Origin: Marinoscillum sp964351885
Lineage (GTDB): Bacteria > Bacteroidota > Bacteroidia > Cytophagales > Cyclobacteriaceae
Assembly (NCBI GenBank): GCA_964351885.1
Contig: CAYGPP010000024.1
Location: 1-36,541 of the forward strand
Direction of reading: 5' to 3'
Length of the DNA: 36,541 nt
Shown: in pieces, positions 16,104 through 25,295 of the stretch
Numbering within the stretch: the stretch's first letter is position 1
Layout of the letters: every line of letters begins with the position of its first letter
The notes under the pieces: model-generated
Seen by the model: only the letters and a program-made list of their open reading frames with translations
Databases searched by the model: none
What the model was told of the DNA's origin: nothing
Translations under genes and position numbers: made by a program

Positions 16104-17339
16104 ATGCGATTTTTGTATGATTTGAATCTGCGACTTTACTTTTTGCTATTGCAAATAGTAGCATTTTGGCATCCAAGAGCAAAGCTCTTTGTCAAATCAA
16201 GAAGAGGTGCTTTCGGGTCAATAGCAAAAGATTTCATTGGCATCTCAGACCGGATTCTTTGGATACATGTAGCCTCGCTTGGCGAATACGAGCAAGCCAA
16301 GCCAATTCTCAAAGAACTAAAAATCAAGTATCCATCTCATCGGAATTTAATTACCTTTTATTCACCATCCGGATATCAAGTAGCTAGAAAGACTAATTCG
16401 GATGACTTGATCCATTATCTACCTTTTGATAGTAAAAGGAATGCTTCAAGATTTCTAGAGTTGGTAAAGCCAGAATTGGCGATTTTCATCAAATACGAGC
16501 TGTGGTATCATTACCTCATCCAGCTAAAGAATCGAAATATTCCAACGCTCATGATCTCTGCCACTTTTCGTCCCGACCAATTCTATTTCGAGCCTTATGG
16601 ACACTTTTTCAAAAAGGCATTTCAAGCCTTCGATCATTTTTTCGTCCAGAATGAGCAATCAGAGGAGATTCTCAGGACCTACGGTTTTGATAATATATCC
16701 ATCTGTGGAGATACTCGGTTCGATCGGGTAAAAGAAGTGGCTGATGGTGCTTCAGACTTATCAAGCACGATCTTGAAACAGATAACTAAGCCAACGCTAG
16801 TATTGGGTAGCATTTGGCCATCAGACTTGGTATTTCTATCAGACTTGATTTTGAAGTACCTCGATAAAGTGCGATTTATTATCGCTCCGCATAATATTGA
16901 TGAGAAGAGTTTGAGTGAATTTGATCACTTAGAGCCAGTGCGATACAGCAAGTCCACAAAGGAGCAAATCAGCAATACTTCAGTAATCCTGCTAGATACT
17001 ATTGGGATGTTGTCAGCGATATATGCTTTGGCAGATCTTGCGATAGTGGGAGGAGGATCACGGGGCGCACTTCATAATATTTTGGAACCAGCGGCTCATG
17101 GCAAACCAGTTTTATTTCACGGACACAAAAACAACTCGAAATTCAATGAAGTCAAAGGGCTTTTGAAAGCCAATGGAGGGTTTGAGTATTCGAGTCATCA
17201 GGAATTAGAATCATTAGTAAGTCGGTTCCTTACGGATTTGAGTTTTAGAGAATCTATTGGTAATAACTCCCGTAAGTTTGTGGAAGAAAATGCCGGAGCT
17301 ACACAAATGATAATGAGCAGAATCGCCGAGACTTTATGA
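16104..17339 (+). CDS. waaA: 3-deoxy-D-manno-octulosonic acid (Kdo) transferase
   Basis: This 411-residue enzyme attaches Kdo to lipid IVA in lipopolysaccharide synthesis. A hydrophobic N-terminal anchor (about residues 8-22) is followed by the GT-B fold. WIHVASLGEYEQAKP holds the catalytic glutamate E61, and IKYELWYHYLIQLK, SATFRPDQFYF and VGGGSRGALHNILEPAAHGKPVLFG-like sequence are all diagnostic for WaaA/KdtA. The length is normal for one domain, so one or two Kdo residues are possible. It overlaps rsgA by 4 bases (ATGA). Presence of this gene fits a Gram-negative cell with LPS. Confidence 0.94.
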   Translation: MRFLYDLNLRLYFLLLQIVAFWHPRAKLFVKSRRGAFGSIAKDFIGISDRILWIHVASLGEYEQAKPILKELKIKYPSHRNLITFYSPSGYQVARKTNSDDLIHYLPFDSKRNASRFLELVKPELAIFIKYELWYHYLIQLKNRNIPTLMISATFRPDQFYFEPYGHFFKKAFQAFDHFFVQNEQSEEILRTYGFDNISICGDTRFDRVKEVADGASDLSSTILKQITKPTLVLGSIWPSDLVFLSDLILKYLDKVRFIIAPHNIDEKSLSEFDHLEPVRYSKSTKEQISNTSVILLDTIGMLSAIYALADLAIVGGGSRGALHNILEPAAHGKPVLFHGHKNNSKFNEVKGLLKANGGFEYSSHQELESLVSRFLTDLSFRESIGNNSRKFVEENAGATQMIMSRIAETL

Positions 17340-18250
17340 AAGGATTAGTTACCAAATCTACGGGATCATGGTATCGAGTGAAGACAGATACCCAAGAGGT
17401 AGAGGCTCGTTTGCGCGGCAAGTTCAAATTGGATAATAAGAAAATCACCAATCCGATTGCAGTGGGTGATTGGGTAACATTGGAACAACAGGCTGATGAA
17501 TGGATGATCTCGGAGATAGCTAACCGGACGAATTATATTATCAGGAAATCTCCTCGAAAAAAGCACCATGACCATATTATCGCTTCTAATTTGGATCAAG
17601 CCATTATGATTGCGACGCTCAAAAACCCAAGAACTTCTTTGGGATTTATTGATCGCTTCTTGGTGACATTAGAGGCATACCGGATTCCTGGAATTATCAT
17701 TTTCAATAAAATGGATTTGCTGGATGCAGAAGGAAAGGAAGAGGCGAAGTATTTGCAGTTCCTCTACGAGAAAAAAATTGGCTATCAATGTCTTTTTGCT
17801 TCATTTATAGAAGGTGAGACTCCTGAAGAGCTCAACATATTGCTGAGAGGTAAAATCACTTTGCTATCAGGACATTCTGGTTCTGGTAAGTCTACTTTGA
17901 TCAATCTATTGCTTCCTGAGGTAGCGCAGAAAACTTCTGAGATATCTGCTTTCGCTGGTAAAGGGGTCCATACGACTACTTTCGCTGAGATGTTTTTCTT
18001 GGATGAAAACTCAGCAATTATTGATACCCCGGGCATCAAAGAATTGGGTTTGTCTGAAATAGATCCAGAGGAACTCGGACATTACTTCCCAGAGATGAGG
18101 AGTCTTCTGGGTGAGTGCAAATTCCATAATTGTCTCCATGTCAATGAGCCTGGTTGTGCCGTAAAGGCAGGATTAGAAAATGGTAAAATACCAGAAGAGC
18201 GTTACTATAGCTATTTATCTATACTCGATGGAGATGATAACAGGCGCTGA
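17336..18250 (+). CDS. rsgA: Ribosome small subunit-dependent GTPase A
   Basis: This 304-residue, circularly permuted GTPase checks late 30S subunit maturation. An OB-fold domain comes first (about 1-70), then the GTPase motifs in permuted order: G4 NKMD (124-127), G1 GHSGSGKST (179-187), the HTTT switch (212-215) and G3 DTPG (230-233). The C-terminal zinc domain has ligands C261, C266, H268 and C274. All key residues are intact. It starts inside the waaA stop (ATGA) and ends overlapping the next gene, so the three may be co-transcribed. Confidence 0.95.
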   Translation: MKGLVTKSTGSWYRVKTDTQEVEARLRGKFKLDNKKITNPIAVGDWVTLEQQADEWMISEIANRTNYIIRKSPRKKHHDHIIASNLDQAIMIATLKNPRTSLGFIDRFLVTLEAYRIPGIIIFNKMDLLDAEGKEEAKYLQFLYEKKIGYQCLFASFIEGETPEELNILLRGKITLLSGHSGSGKSTLINLLLPEVAQKTSEISAFAGKGVHTTTFAEMFFLDENSAIIDTPGIKELGLSEIDPEELGHYFPEMRSLLGECKFHNCLHVNEPGCAVKAGLENGKIPEERYYSYLSILDGDDNRR

Positions 18251-19034
18251 CCATAAGAATAGGGTGACTGGGGACAGTGTCTTGGGCACAAATGAAGCCC
18301 TGATTCAGTCTGCAGATGACCTTACGCAAGGTCAAGATTGGCATGACGCGGGTTATGATGTAGTTAGTTTCCTTTCACCGACAGTTTATCAGCAGTTTTA
18401 TAGGGGATTCGTCGAGCTCTTTATAGGTATTCTCATCAGAGCGGGGCTCAATCCGAGTGAAGGTTTTCATCCAGAACTTTATCATCATTTAGTCGCTGAG
18501 GACTATCAAAAACATTTGAAAGTAGTGAGTATCGCCAAACTCTTAGAGGCAAAGACGTTTCCTATTGACCTGGCAATCATTGAGAATCGAGTATCGGAGG
18601 TTCTGGGTTTTCAGGTGAAAAGTATCAAGCCCTACAATCAAGAGCGAGTCTTTCACTTTAGAATTATTCGCCCTGGTGCTGCGGATTACAATCCCATCCA
18701 TCGAGATCCGTGGCAGGAAGAAAATCGAGATGCAATCAACATCTTTGTTCCACTCTTTGGTAGCAATGAGAATTCCTCCCTTTTGCTTGCTCCAGGATCA
18801 CACCTTTGGCCAGAATCATGGACAGAGCGAACTAAAGAAGGAGCTAAAATGAATGGGATTCAGTTCAATGTGCCGGGGTTGAAGAGCAGCAAAAAGCTGC
18901 TGGAACTTATTCGTCCTAATCCCAAGGAGAATGAAATGCTGATATTCTCTCCCTACTTGCTGCACGGCTTATCTGAAAATAAGAACAAGAAGATGACGAG
19001 AATTTCTCTGGAGATGCGTTTCTGGAAGGTTTAG
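18228..19034 (+). CDS. Phytanoyl-CoA dioxygenase-like Fe(II)/2-oxoglutarate oxygenase
   Basis: The protein of about 268 residues appears to be a non-heme iron oxygenase. The metal-binding triad is visible as H and D in NPIHRDPW and a distal H in LLHGLS, and the arginine for 2-oxoglutarate in TRISLEMRF follows at the usual distance. It resembles the PhyH family, whose members hydroxylate lipids, sugars or small molecules. The real substrate is unknown. The frame is open back to 18180 inside rsgA; I took the ATG at 18228, though 18234 is equally possible. It stands at the head of a set of glycosyltransferase and sulfotransferase genes, so modification of a surface glycan is a reasonable inference. 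Confidence 0.72.
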   Translation: MEMITGADHKNRVTGDSVLGTNEALIQSADDLTQGQDWHDAGYDVVSFLSPTVYQQFYRGFVELFIGILIRAGLNPSEGFHPELYHHLVAEDYQKHLKVVSIAKLLEAKTFPIDLAIIENRVSEVLGFQVKSIKPYNQERVFHFRIIRPGAADYNPIHRDPWQEENRDAINIFVPLFGSNENSSLLLAPGSHLWPESWTERTKEGAKMNGIQFNVPGLKSSKKLLELIRPNPKENEMLIFSPYLLHGLSENKNKKMTRISLEMRFWKV

Positions 19035-19903
19035 GTAGATCTCTTCTTTGCCTCGTTTATCAGTGAACGATATTTTGGAAGTAACCCAAAATTGAAAGTT
19101 TTCACGCATTGCTTCATTTCATACTTACAACGAGATATGAGCGCCTTGTGCTCTTCTCTGGATTTATTCAGATCCAATATCTTCTTACAAACGGCTAGCG
19201 TAGAATTCATGTGCTTGCTTCTGAAAGCAAACTGAGCTTTTGAGTCGGAGCTTTTCACTTCCCTTTTCTTGACTAAAGGTGCGGGGTTGAATAAGTACTC
19301 AAAATCACGTGATGATCTGATCCAAAAGTCAAAATCTTCGTACCTCAAAGATTCATCATAGCCACCAAGTTTATCCAACACAGTTTTTTTGATCATCATA
19401 GTTGGAGGACAGATGAAGTATCGCTGGATGAGTTCTGAATAGATATTTCCAGCAGGAACGTCTTTTAGTATTTTCCCATCAGCCCCACGTTGATAATGAG
19501 TGTCAAGTGGCTTACCTTCCTCGTTGATATAAAAAGCATCTGTGAAATGCACCCCAGAGTTGCCTTTGGCGTTCGTAAAGTCATTGACTCCCAATTCGAC
19601 CCGAGTCGGTAGTAGCAGATCATCTGCTGCCAGATCGATAATATATTCACCTTGGCTAACTTCAAATCCTCGGTTAAAAGCGGCACAATTGCCGATATTT
19701 TTTTCAAGAGCGATAAAGCGGACATTCTTTTGACCGATAGTTTCTCTAATCTCTTGCTGACTGCCGTCCGTACTAGCATCATCTACTACGATAACTTCAA
19801 TATTTACGTAGGTTTGGCTTAGTGCAGAGCGAATAGAGGAGGCTACAAATCTTTTTTGATTATAACACAGGCAGATAATTGAAACTAAAGGGAGAGAATC
19901 CAT
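19031..19903 (-). CDS. Glycosyltransferase family 2
   Basis: This 290-residue GT-A glycosyltransferase begins with LVSIICLCYNQKRFVASSIRSALSQTY and VIVVDDASTDGS, the nucleotide-sugar site (D41, D42). The DxD-type motif is LAADDLL (D94, D95). YDESLRYEDFDFWIR near residue 190-205 is the typical acceptor-side motif. It probably works at the cytoplasmic face on a surface polysaccharide or glycolipid. The ATG at 19903 was chosen, as the frame only continues into the sulfotransferase gene further upstream. It is divergent from the sulfotransferase gene with only 23 bases between starts, and overlaps the oxygenase gene by 4 bases at its end. Confidence 0.9.
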   Translation of the reverse strand: MDSLPLVSIICLCYNQKRFVASSIRSALSQTYVNIEVIVVDDASTDGSQQEIRETIGQKNVRFIALEKNIGNCAAFNRGFEVSQGEYIIDLAADDLLLPTRVELGVNDFTNAKGNSGVHFTDAFYINEEGKPLDTHYQRGADGKILKDVPAGNIYSELIQRYFICPPTMMIKKTVLDKLGGYDESLRYEDFDFWIRSSRDFEYLFNPAPLVKKREVKSSDSKAQFAFRSKHMNSTLAVCKKILDLNKSREEHKALISRCKYEMKQCVKTFNFGLLPKYRSLINEAKKRST

Positions 19904-19926
19904 AAATTTCCGTTGCAATCGCAAAT

Positions 19927-20841
19927 ATGAGGAGAATAAAATTAGCCAGACGACTACAACGAATCTCGGATTTCCTACCGAGGAAATATTCTGTACAGGC
20001 CAAAAAACCACTCGATAATTTGCCATTTTTCGTTTTCGGATCTGGTCGAAATGGAAGCACGATGCTCAACCGAATGCTCAATCAACATACGGAAATATAT
20101 CTACCATCAGAGCAGTATTTTTTGGGGAATAGCATTATCAAATTCAAGCTTTATAATTTTTTGATCTGGCGCGATTTAGTCAAGATTATCACAGGGGAAC
20201 TTCTGCCAGTGACCGGAAGTCATACTTGGGACTTTTTTGCCGAAGAGGTCTTTGACCTTCTTAACAATGCAGAAGATAAAGATTTGCAGTCCTCCATAGA
20301 TTTGATCTTTCGAACGTATGGAGAAAAGGCTAAGAAATTCTCGAAATGGGGAGATACCACACCACTCAATACCTTCTACATACCAGAGATATACTCTGTC
20401 TTTCCTCAGTCAAAATATATTTTTCTACTCCGTGATGGACGTGATGTGGTGGCTTCATACAAGAAGGGCGGATCATTCTTGGGTGAATTATCTAATCCAA
20501 AGAACGGTGTAATACATTGGCTAAAGTCTATCGAAAAGTATGATTGGCTAAAGAAGCGAACTGATGTGTTACTAGTGAAGTATGAAGATTTGGTAGTGGA
20601 TTCAGAATTGAAGCTTCGTCAGGTTTGCACCTTTCTTGGAGTGGAATTTCAAGAAGAATTGTTGGACTTTCATCGGATTGATTTGCAAAATTCGCTTTAT
20701 CTAGAGCCGCAACATCGAAATCTTCGCAAACCAGTTTTTAAGTCTTCGATTGGCAATTATCAAAAGGATTTATCTGCAGATGAATTGGACGCTGTATCGC
20801 ATCAATTGAAAGTGCAACTTGCCCGTTTTGAATACTTATGA
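19927..20841 (+). CDS. PAPS-dependent sulfotransferase family protein
   Basis: The 304-residue protein has both cofactor-binding elements of sulfotransferases. The 5'-phosphosulfate loop GSGRNGSTML is at 38-47, and the 3'-phosphate site LLRDGRDVVASY is at about 167-178, with R169 and S177. The family transfers sulfate from PAPS to a hydroxyl or amine of sugars, peptides or lipids. Between two glycosyltransferase genes a glycan acceptor is likely, but this is inferred from context. It lacks a signal peptide or clear membrane helix, so it would act in the cytoplasm. Its stop overlaps the GT4 start in ATGA. Confidence 0.88.
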   Translation: MRRIKLARRLQRISDFLPRKYSVQAKKPLDNLPFFVFGSGRNGSTMLNRMLNQHTEIYLPSEQYFLGNSIIKFKLYNFLIWRDLVKIITGELLPVTGSHTWDFFAEEVFDLLNNAEDKDLQSSIDLIFRTYGEKAKKFSKWGDTTPLNTFYIPEIYSVFPQSKYIFLLRDGRDVVASYKKGGSFLGELSNPKNGVIHWLKSIEKYDWLKKRTDVLLVKYEDLVVDSELKLRQVCTFLGVEFQEELLDFHRIDLQNSLYLEPQHRNLRKPVFKSSIGNYQKDLSADELDAVSHQLKVQLARFEYL

Positions 20842-22013
20842 AAGTCTTCATTATTCCTTCGTGGTATCCTTCTGAGAGTCATCCTTCTACTGGAATTTTC
20901 TTCAAGGAGCAAGCTGTGGCATTGGCGAAAGCAAGACCTAGTTGGAGTATTGGGATTTGCTTATGGGGATCACATGAGCCCAAGTTATGGGTAAAGTTCA
21001 TTAGACCTCTAGACGCCTTTATTAAAAGGGGATCTAAGATTCTTTTGAAGAATAAGGACACTTTACTGGAGCCAAACTGCGCTGAGTTTTTTACGCCCAC
21101 ATTGACTTGGACTAGAAAAATAGAGCGAGGAAATATCGCGGGAATTATTACTGCTTGTGAGGAAAACTATCAGCGCTACTGTGCATACTTTGGCAAGCCA
21201 GAGATCATTCATGCACATGTATCTCATCCGGCTGGGTTTATTGCAATGGAATTGGCAAACAGACATCATGTTCCTTTTGTGATTACCGAGCATATGAGTC
21301 CGTTCCCAATGCCAAGCTACCGGTCTGACTACAAGAAGTGGTTACTTAAGCCGCTCAAAGCTGCTGATGTGGTGTTGGCTGTAAGTGAAAATTTACAAAA
21401 GACTCTTGAAAAGCACTGCATAATATCAAAACGAGCCTCCAACTTTATTGATGACTGTATTTTTCAACCTTCGAAGAATAGAAATCAGGTATTTACGTTT
21501 TTGGCCATCGGTAGATTAGAACATCAAAAAAACTATGCGCTGATGCTGCAAACAGCGGAGCTACTAAAGTCTCAAGGTTATGAGTTTAGGTTAAAAATAG
21601 TAGGAGAGGGGTCAAAGAGAAGATCATTGGAAAGGTTGATTACCAAATTAGAATTGACCCAAATCGTTACTCTTGAGGGAGAATGTGATCGACTTGAGCT
21701 GAGAAATCACCTTGGTCAATCTGACGTATTAATCAGTACGAGTTTGCATGAAAATCAACCTGTTGCGATGCTGGAAGCATTGGCCTCTGGATTGCCAATA
21801 TTAACCACCTGTTGGGAAGGTGCTGATAGCTTCATTACTGACGCTCTTGGTTCGGTTGTTGGATTTGATGGAAGTGAGATAGTAAGTGAAATGCAGGCAA
21901 TGATGGGCAGTCTAAAACCAAAGAATGAGATTAGAAAGTCTTATGAAGCTCAATACGGAACTGAGAAAGTCATTTCACAGTTAGAGGAAATCTATAGTGG
22001 ATTAATCCAGTGA
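20838..22013 (+). CDS. Glycosyltransferase family 4
   Basis: This 391-residue GT-B enzyme has an N-terminal acceptor domain (FIIPSWYPSESHPSTGIFFKEQ) typical of family 4, and a C-terminal nucleotide-sugar domain (about residues 215-370). Landmarks are FLAIGRLEHQKNYALMLQTAELL, VGEGSKRRSLERL and the E-x7-E motif in ENQPVAMLEALASGLP. The sugar and acceptor are unknown. It is translationally coupled to the sulfotransferase (4-base overlap) and its end overlaps the convergent GNAT/FemAB-like gene by 12 bases. This supports one glycan-decorating unit. Confidence 0.9.
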   Translation: MKVFIIPSWYPSESHPSTGIFFKEQAVALAKARPSWSIGICLWGSHEPKLWVKFIRPLDAFIKRGSKILLKNKDTLLEPNCAEFFTPTLTWTRKIERGNIAGIITACEENYQRYCAYFGKPEIIHAHVSHPAGFIAMELANRHHVPFVITEHMSPFPMPSYRSDYKKWLLKPLKAADVVLAVSENLQKTLEKHCIISKRASNFIDDCIFQPSKNRNQVFTFLAIGRLEHQKNYALMLQTAELLKSQGYEFRLKIVGEGSKRRSLERLITKLELTQIVTLEGECDRLELRNHLGQSDVLISTSLHENQPVAMLEALASGLPILTTCWEGADSFITDALGSVVGFDGSEIVSEMQAMMGSLKPKNEIRKSYEAQYGTEKVISQLEEIYSGLIQ

Positions 22014-22835
22014 TTTGCTAAAAGTATTCCGCTCAGTTCTGATTCCTCCCATTCGTTCTTTGAAGACAATGAGGCTTTCCTGTGGTTTTCCATTCATCGA
22101 TGAAATACCTAAATCAATGTATCTGAATTTAAGATTTTGATAGTATTGGTACATACGATGGATCAGTCCAACCATGGGGCTGGATGAACGTGCCTCAGCG
22201 GAAGTCGCTGGGAGGAAATAGTAGGCGATTCCGTTTTCAGGAACTACCGTGATACAGCAAGCAACAAGCTTGTCATCGATGTAAGCCGAATGGATATGAT
22301 AGCAATCTGGAAATGCGAGAAACATTGCACTTAATTTTTCATAAGTGACATTTAAGGGAATATTGCTTTCCGCTCGATGAACGCTGATGAATTCATAAAC
22401 AGCTTCGAGATGACCAATAGCTAGAAACCCATATCGCATGCCGCTGAGTTTTCTAAGCTTTCGCAGTTGCATCTCGTGCAAGTGCTGTTCCAAATCTTCC
22501 TCTAGTATTAGATAGTGGGCGATTTCAGTATTGCTAATTAAATAGCCGGCTTCAATGAGCCATTCTTTTTTGATTGTTGTGTAAATGAAGGGTGCAAGAG
22601 TGATTTCGAAGGTTTTTATTCCTTTTGACTTCAGTTCGTTTTCACAGCTAAGGAGGTAAGTATGAAACTGCTCTTTCGTAATTTTGCCAATTGAAATACC
22701 TCCTGATGGACTAAAAGGAAGGCTGATCGCAGTACGGTTTTTTAAATCGACACACATCGTAATTTCTGGCCTTATAAATCGTTGGAGATTTTGAAAGTCA
22801 TGTAAGTCAGTATATGCCTTTTGTGTATATATCAT
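22002..22835 (-). CDS. GNAT/FemAB-like acyltransferase of unknown substrate
   Basis: This 277-residue protein shows a FemAB/GNAT-type second half: LVACCITVVPENGIAYYFLPATSAEARSSSPMVGLIHRMYQY, then YIDLGISSMNGKPQESLIVFKERMGG. The last stretch is typical of FemAB-like peptidoglycan- or polysaccharide-modifying acyltransferases. The first half would be a degenerate GNAT fold and includes RKLRKLSG, as in their acceptor domain. Position beside glycosyltransferase and sulfotransferase genes suggests it acylates a surface glycan or an amino-sugar. Start is the ATG at 22835. No promoter match was found upstream. Confidence 0.7.
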   Translation of the reverse strand: MIYTQKAYTDLHDFQNLQRFIRPEITMCVDLKNRTAISLPFSPSGGISIGKITKEQFHTYLLSCENELKSKGIKTFEITLAPFIYTTIKKEWLIEAGYLISNTEIAHYLILEEDLEQHLHEMQLRKLRKLSGMRYGFLAIGHLEAVYEFISVHRAESNIPLNVTYEKLSAMFLAFPDCYHIHSAYIDDKLVACCITVVPENGIAYYFLPATSAEARSSSPMVGLIHRMYQYYQNLKFRYIDLGISSMNGKPQESLIVFKERMGGIRTERNTFSKSLD

Positions 22836-22975
22836 CCTACTGGTTCATAATAGGGAGACCATCTTTTTTTGAATTAATGGTGTCCTAAAGTTAGTGGGCA
22901 TAATTTTTCCCCGTTTGATATGCATCTATTAAATTACTCTTGTTTTTGTGCAATTAATTCCATCATAAAGTCAAC

Positions 22976-24097
22976 TTGAAAACAGTAGTTAGCGCCATAC
23001 TACTCACTTTTTGTCATTTGAGCAACGCCCAACTATTTAATCATCCAGATAGAATGGCATTGGTGAGCTCTGGCATGGAATGCATATATAGTCTCAAGGC
23101 AGACTCAGCAGATTATTACATCAAAAGAACAGAATCAGAATTAGGAAAACACCCAGCAGTTCCTATGATGAGAGCTCTTAAAATTCTATGGGATAATATT
23201 CCTTTGGTAACTGTTGATTCTGTTTTTCGATCATTCACTAATGAACTAAGAGAAGTAATTAAGCTTTCGGCTTCACTTGATGGAGGACGTCAAACGCACC
23301 CTGAGGCTATATTTTTTGAGATGTCTGCAAGAGGGCTTCTGGCCGAATACTATGCCGATGATGGGCATTATATGAAAGCATTAGGCGAGGCAGGAAAAGC
23401 TTATGACCTAGTCAAAAAAGGATTTGAATTATCCGAAGAGATTCCTGAGTTCTTACTCACAACAGGAGTCTATAATTACTTCCGTGAGAAGTATCCTGAG
23501 AAGTATCCTACTTTCAAACCATTATTATGGTTTTTCAGAGGAGGGGATGTGAAGCTTGGGCTTCAACAAATTGATGAAGCAACACGAAAAGCTGTATTGA
23601 CGAATGTAGAAGCACATGTTTACATGGCTTATATCTATTTACGATATGAATATGAGCCCGCCAAAGCTCAAAAGTATCTTTGGAGTTTAACACATCGCTA
23701 CCCCAAAAACCTATACATGAAGACCAAATTACTAGAGTCCCTAGTGGTAGGAGAAGACATAAAAAAGGCTTCAGAGCAGATGATTAAGGACCTCAAAAAG
23801 TCTAATCGACCTTATTATATTATGGCCGGAGATGTTTTTCAGGGCATGTATTTTGAGAAAGTGAAGGGAGATCATGAAGCGGCAATTACAGCTTATCGTT
23901 CTACTATAGGTTTTTGGCAAAGAATTCCTGATTATGGAGAGTTTTATAGAGACCTGGCTTACTTGGGATTGGGGAGGATATATCTGAGTAGGCAAGATAA
24001 TGAGCGTGCAAAGCATAACCTCCAGCAAGTCGTTGATAAGACCGAATCTGATTCTTTAAAGAAGGAAGCCAAAACTTTACTTTCATCGCTCGAATAA
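22976..24097 (+). CDS. Secreted TPR-like protein of unknown function
   Basis: The 373-residue protein begins at a TTG with a normal signal peptide (residues 1-18, KTVVSAILLTFCHLSNAQ), so it is probably periplasmic. The rest is helical, with TPR-like pairs (HVYMAYIYLRYEYEPAKAQKYLWSL; DLAYLGLGRIYLSRQDNERAKHNL). I recognise no enzymatic domain. Genes of this type occur widely in Bacteroidota as uncharacterised TPR proteins. The TTG start is forced, because no ATG lies before the signal peptide. A promoter-like TACTCTTG (22935-22942; one mismatch to TAnnTTTG) lies upstream. Confidence 0.72.
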   Translation: MKTVVSAILLTFCHLSNAQLFNHPDRMALVSSGMECIYSLKADSADYYIKRTESELGKHPAVPMMRALKILWDNIPLVTVDSVFRSFTNELREVIKLSASLDGGRQTHPEAIFFEMSARGLLAEYYADDGHYMKALGEAGKAYDLVKKGFELSEEIPEFLLTTGVYNYFREKYPEKYPTFKPLLWFFRGGDVKLGLQQIDEATRKAVLTNVEAHVYMAYIYLRYEYEPAKAQKYLWSLTHRYPKNLYMKTKLLESLVVGEDIKKASEQMIKDLKKSNRPYYIMAGDVFQGMYFEKVKGDHEAAITAYRSTIGFWQRIPDYGEFYRDLAYLGLGRIYLSRQDNERAKHNLQQVVDKTESDSLKKEAKTLLSSLE

Positions 24098-24106
24098 CAC
24101 CTTCCT

Positions 24107-24712
24107 GTGGAAAATCATTTTACAACATTAGTCAAGCCTTCAGAGGGTTTTTATAAGGAGAAAGGGAGTAAGTTTCTGGCTTTCGCTTTTCTCGTTAGTA
24201 CTGAAGATGAGGTAAAATCCGAGTTGGTAAAACTCCGTAAGGAGTATTTCGATGCGCGACACCATTGCTACGCATATGTCATTGGATTGAAAAATCAGAC
24301 ATTCAGAACCAATGATGATGGAGAACCCAATCATTCGGCTGGAGATCCTATTCTTGGTCAGATAAGGTCTAAAGAACTAACGAATACTCTAGTGGTAGTC
24401 GTGCGCTATTTTGGTGGCACTAAGCTGGGCGTTGGTGGGTTGATTAGTGCATATAAAATAGCTGCGGAAGAGGCTTTGAGTAAGGCTAAGTTCAAGACGA
24501 TTTATTCGAAGACTGACGTGACTATCGAATTTGGCTATGAAAGTACAAGTGAGGTGGAGCGCATTTTGAGCGAGTTGGATGTAGAATATCTCGATAAGTC
24601 TTACACTGATCGCTGTGAATTCCAAGTGGCACTCAAGGACGAGGATTGTCCGATTTTGATCGAGAGAACTGAGTTAATGAGAGATGTGAAGGTGGTTGTC
24701 TCAGAAGACTAA
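24107..24712 (+). CDS. YigZ family protein (IMPACT/UPF0029)
   Basis: This 201-residue protein has the signature KGSKFLAFA, DARHHCYAYVIG, TNDDGEPNHSAGDPILGQI and VVVVRYFGGTKLGVGGLISAY that mark the YigZ/IMPACT family. The C-terminal part (about residues 135-200) is the small UPF0029-type domain. Its biochemical role is unsettled; family members have been linked to ribosome or translation functions. It starts with a GTG at 24107, 9 bases after the upstream stop, so it is likely co-transcribed with the TPR gene. It overlaps the exonuclease gene tail-to-tail by 4 bases. Confidence 0.93.
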   Translation: MENHFTTLVKPSEGFYKEKGSKFLAFAFLVSTEDEVKSELVKLRKEYFDARHHCYAYVIGLKNQTFRTNDDGEPNHSAGDPILGQIRSKELTNTLVVVVRYFGGTKLGVGGLISAYKIAAEEALSKAKFKTIYSKTDVTIEFGYESTSEVERILSELDVEYLDKSYTDRCEFQVALKDEDCPILIERTELMRDVKVVVSED

Positions 24713-25290
24713 ATCGCTCCTTTTTCCTTTAACAAAAGATACATTTCAAGACAAACCCAAGCGTCTGTAGCAGCATAAAATTGCTGACTACTTGTCATTT
24801 CTTGGTTTTCCCAATTCGAGGTTTGTTGGCTTTTTGAAATCCTTGAGCTGAGGAAAATCCCGGTGAGGCTCCTCATCCCTATTTGAGTTATGCCAAGTTC
24901 TTTTGCTACACTATTAAGGTCGATAAACCCTTGCGGATTGAACTCTCGCATCGCTCTCAATTCTTTCAGGTCATCACGGATGCTGATCCCGATTTTCGTT
25001 ACCGATGAATCTTCGAGTAGGTTCTTGAGATTATTTGGGATATCCAAGAGGTTGATCCTAATCAAATACGCATCCTTAAGTGTGGAAAACTGAATTAAAG
25101 CCGTATGGTTATAAGCCCCTTTCGTGAAGGTTGGCTTGGTTTCCGTATCAAAACCTAGCACTGATTCATTTTGAAGGATCGGGATGATTTCGTCCAGTTT
25201 TTCCTTCGTATCTATCAGGTGGATGGAGCCTTCAAATCTGATTAATGGGAGTTTTCTTACTTCTTCTTTGAGGATGGATGTTGCGAACAT
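24709..25290 (-). CDS. 3'-5' exonuclease, DEDDy (RNase D-like) family
   Basis: The 193-residue protein is a small stand-alone DEDDy exonuclease domain. The four acidic ligands and the tyrosine are visible: D48 and E50 in LGFDTETKP, D106 in ISIRDDLKEL, and Y172 with D176 in QFYAATDAW. No HRDC domain is present, so it is shorter than RNase D and resembles single-domain nucleases that trim DNA or RNA ends. It is the last gene of a minus-strand run, 5 bases after NhaC. Confidence 0.9.
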   Translation of the reverse strand: MFATSILKEEVRKLPLIRFEGSIHLIDTKEKLDEIIPILQNESVLGFDTETKPTFTKGAYNHTALIQFSTLKDAYLIRINLLDIPNNLKNLLEDSSVTKIGISIRDDLKELRAMREFNPQGFIDLNSVAKELGITQIGMRSLTGIFLSSRISKSQQTSNWENQEMTSSQQFYAATDAWVCLEMYLLLKEKGAI

Positions 25291-25295
25291 GAATA

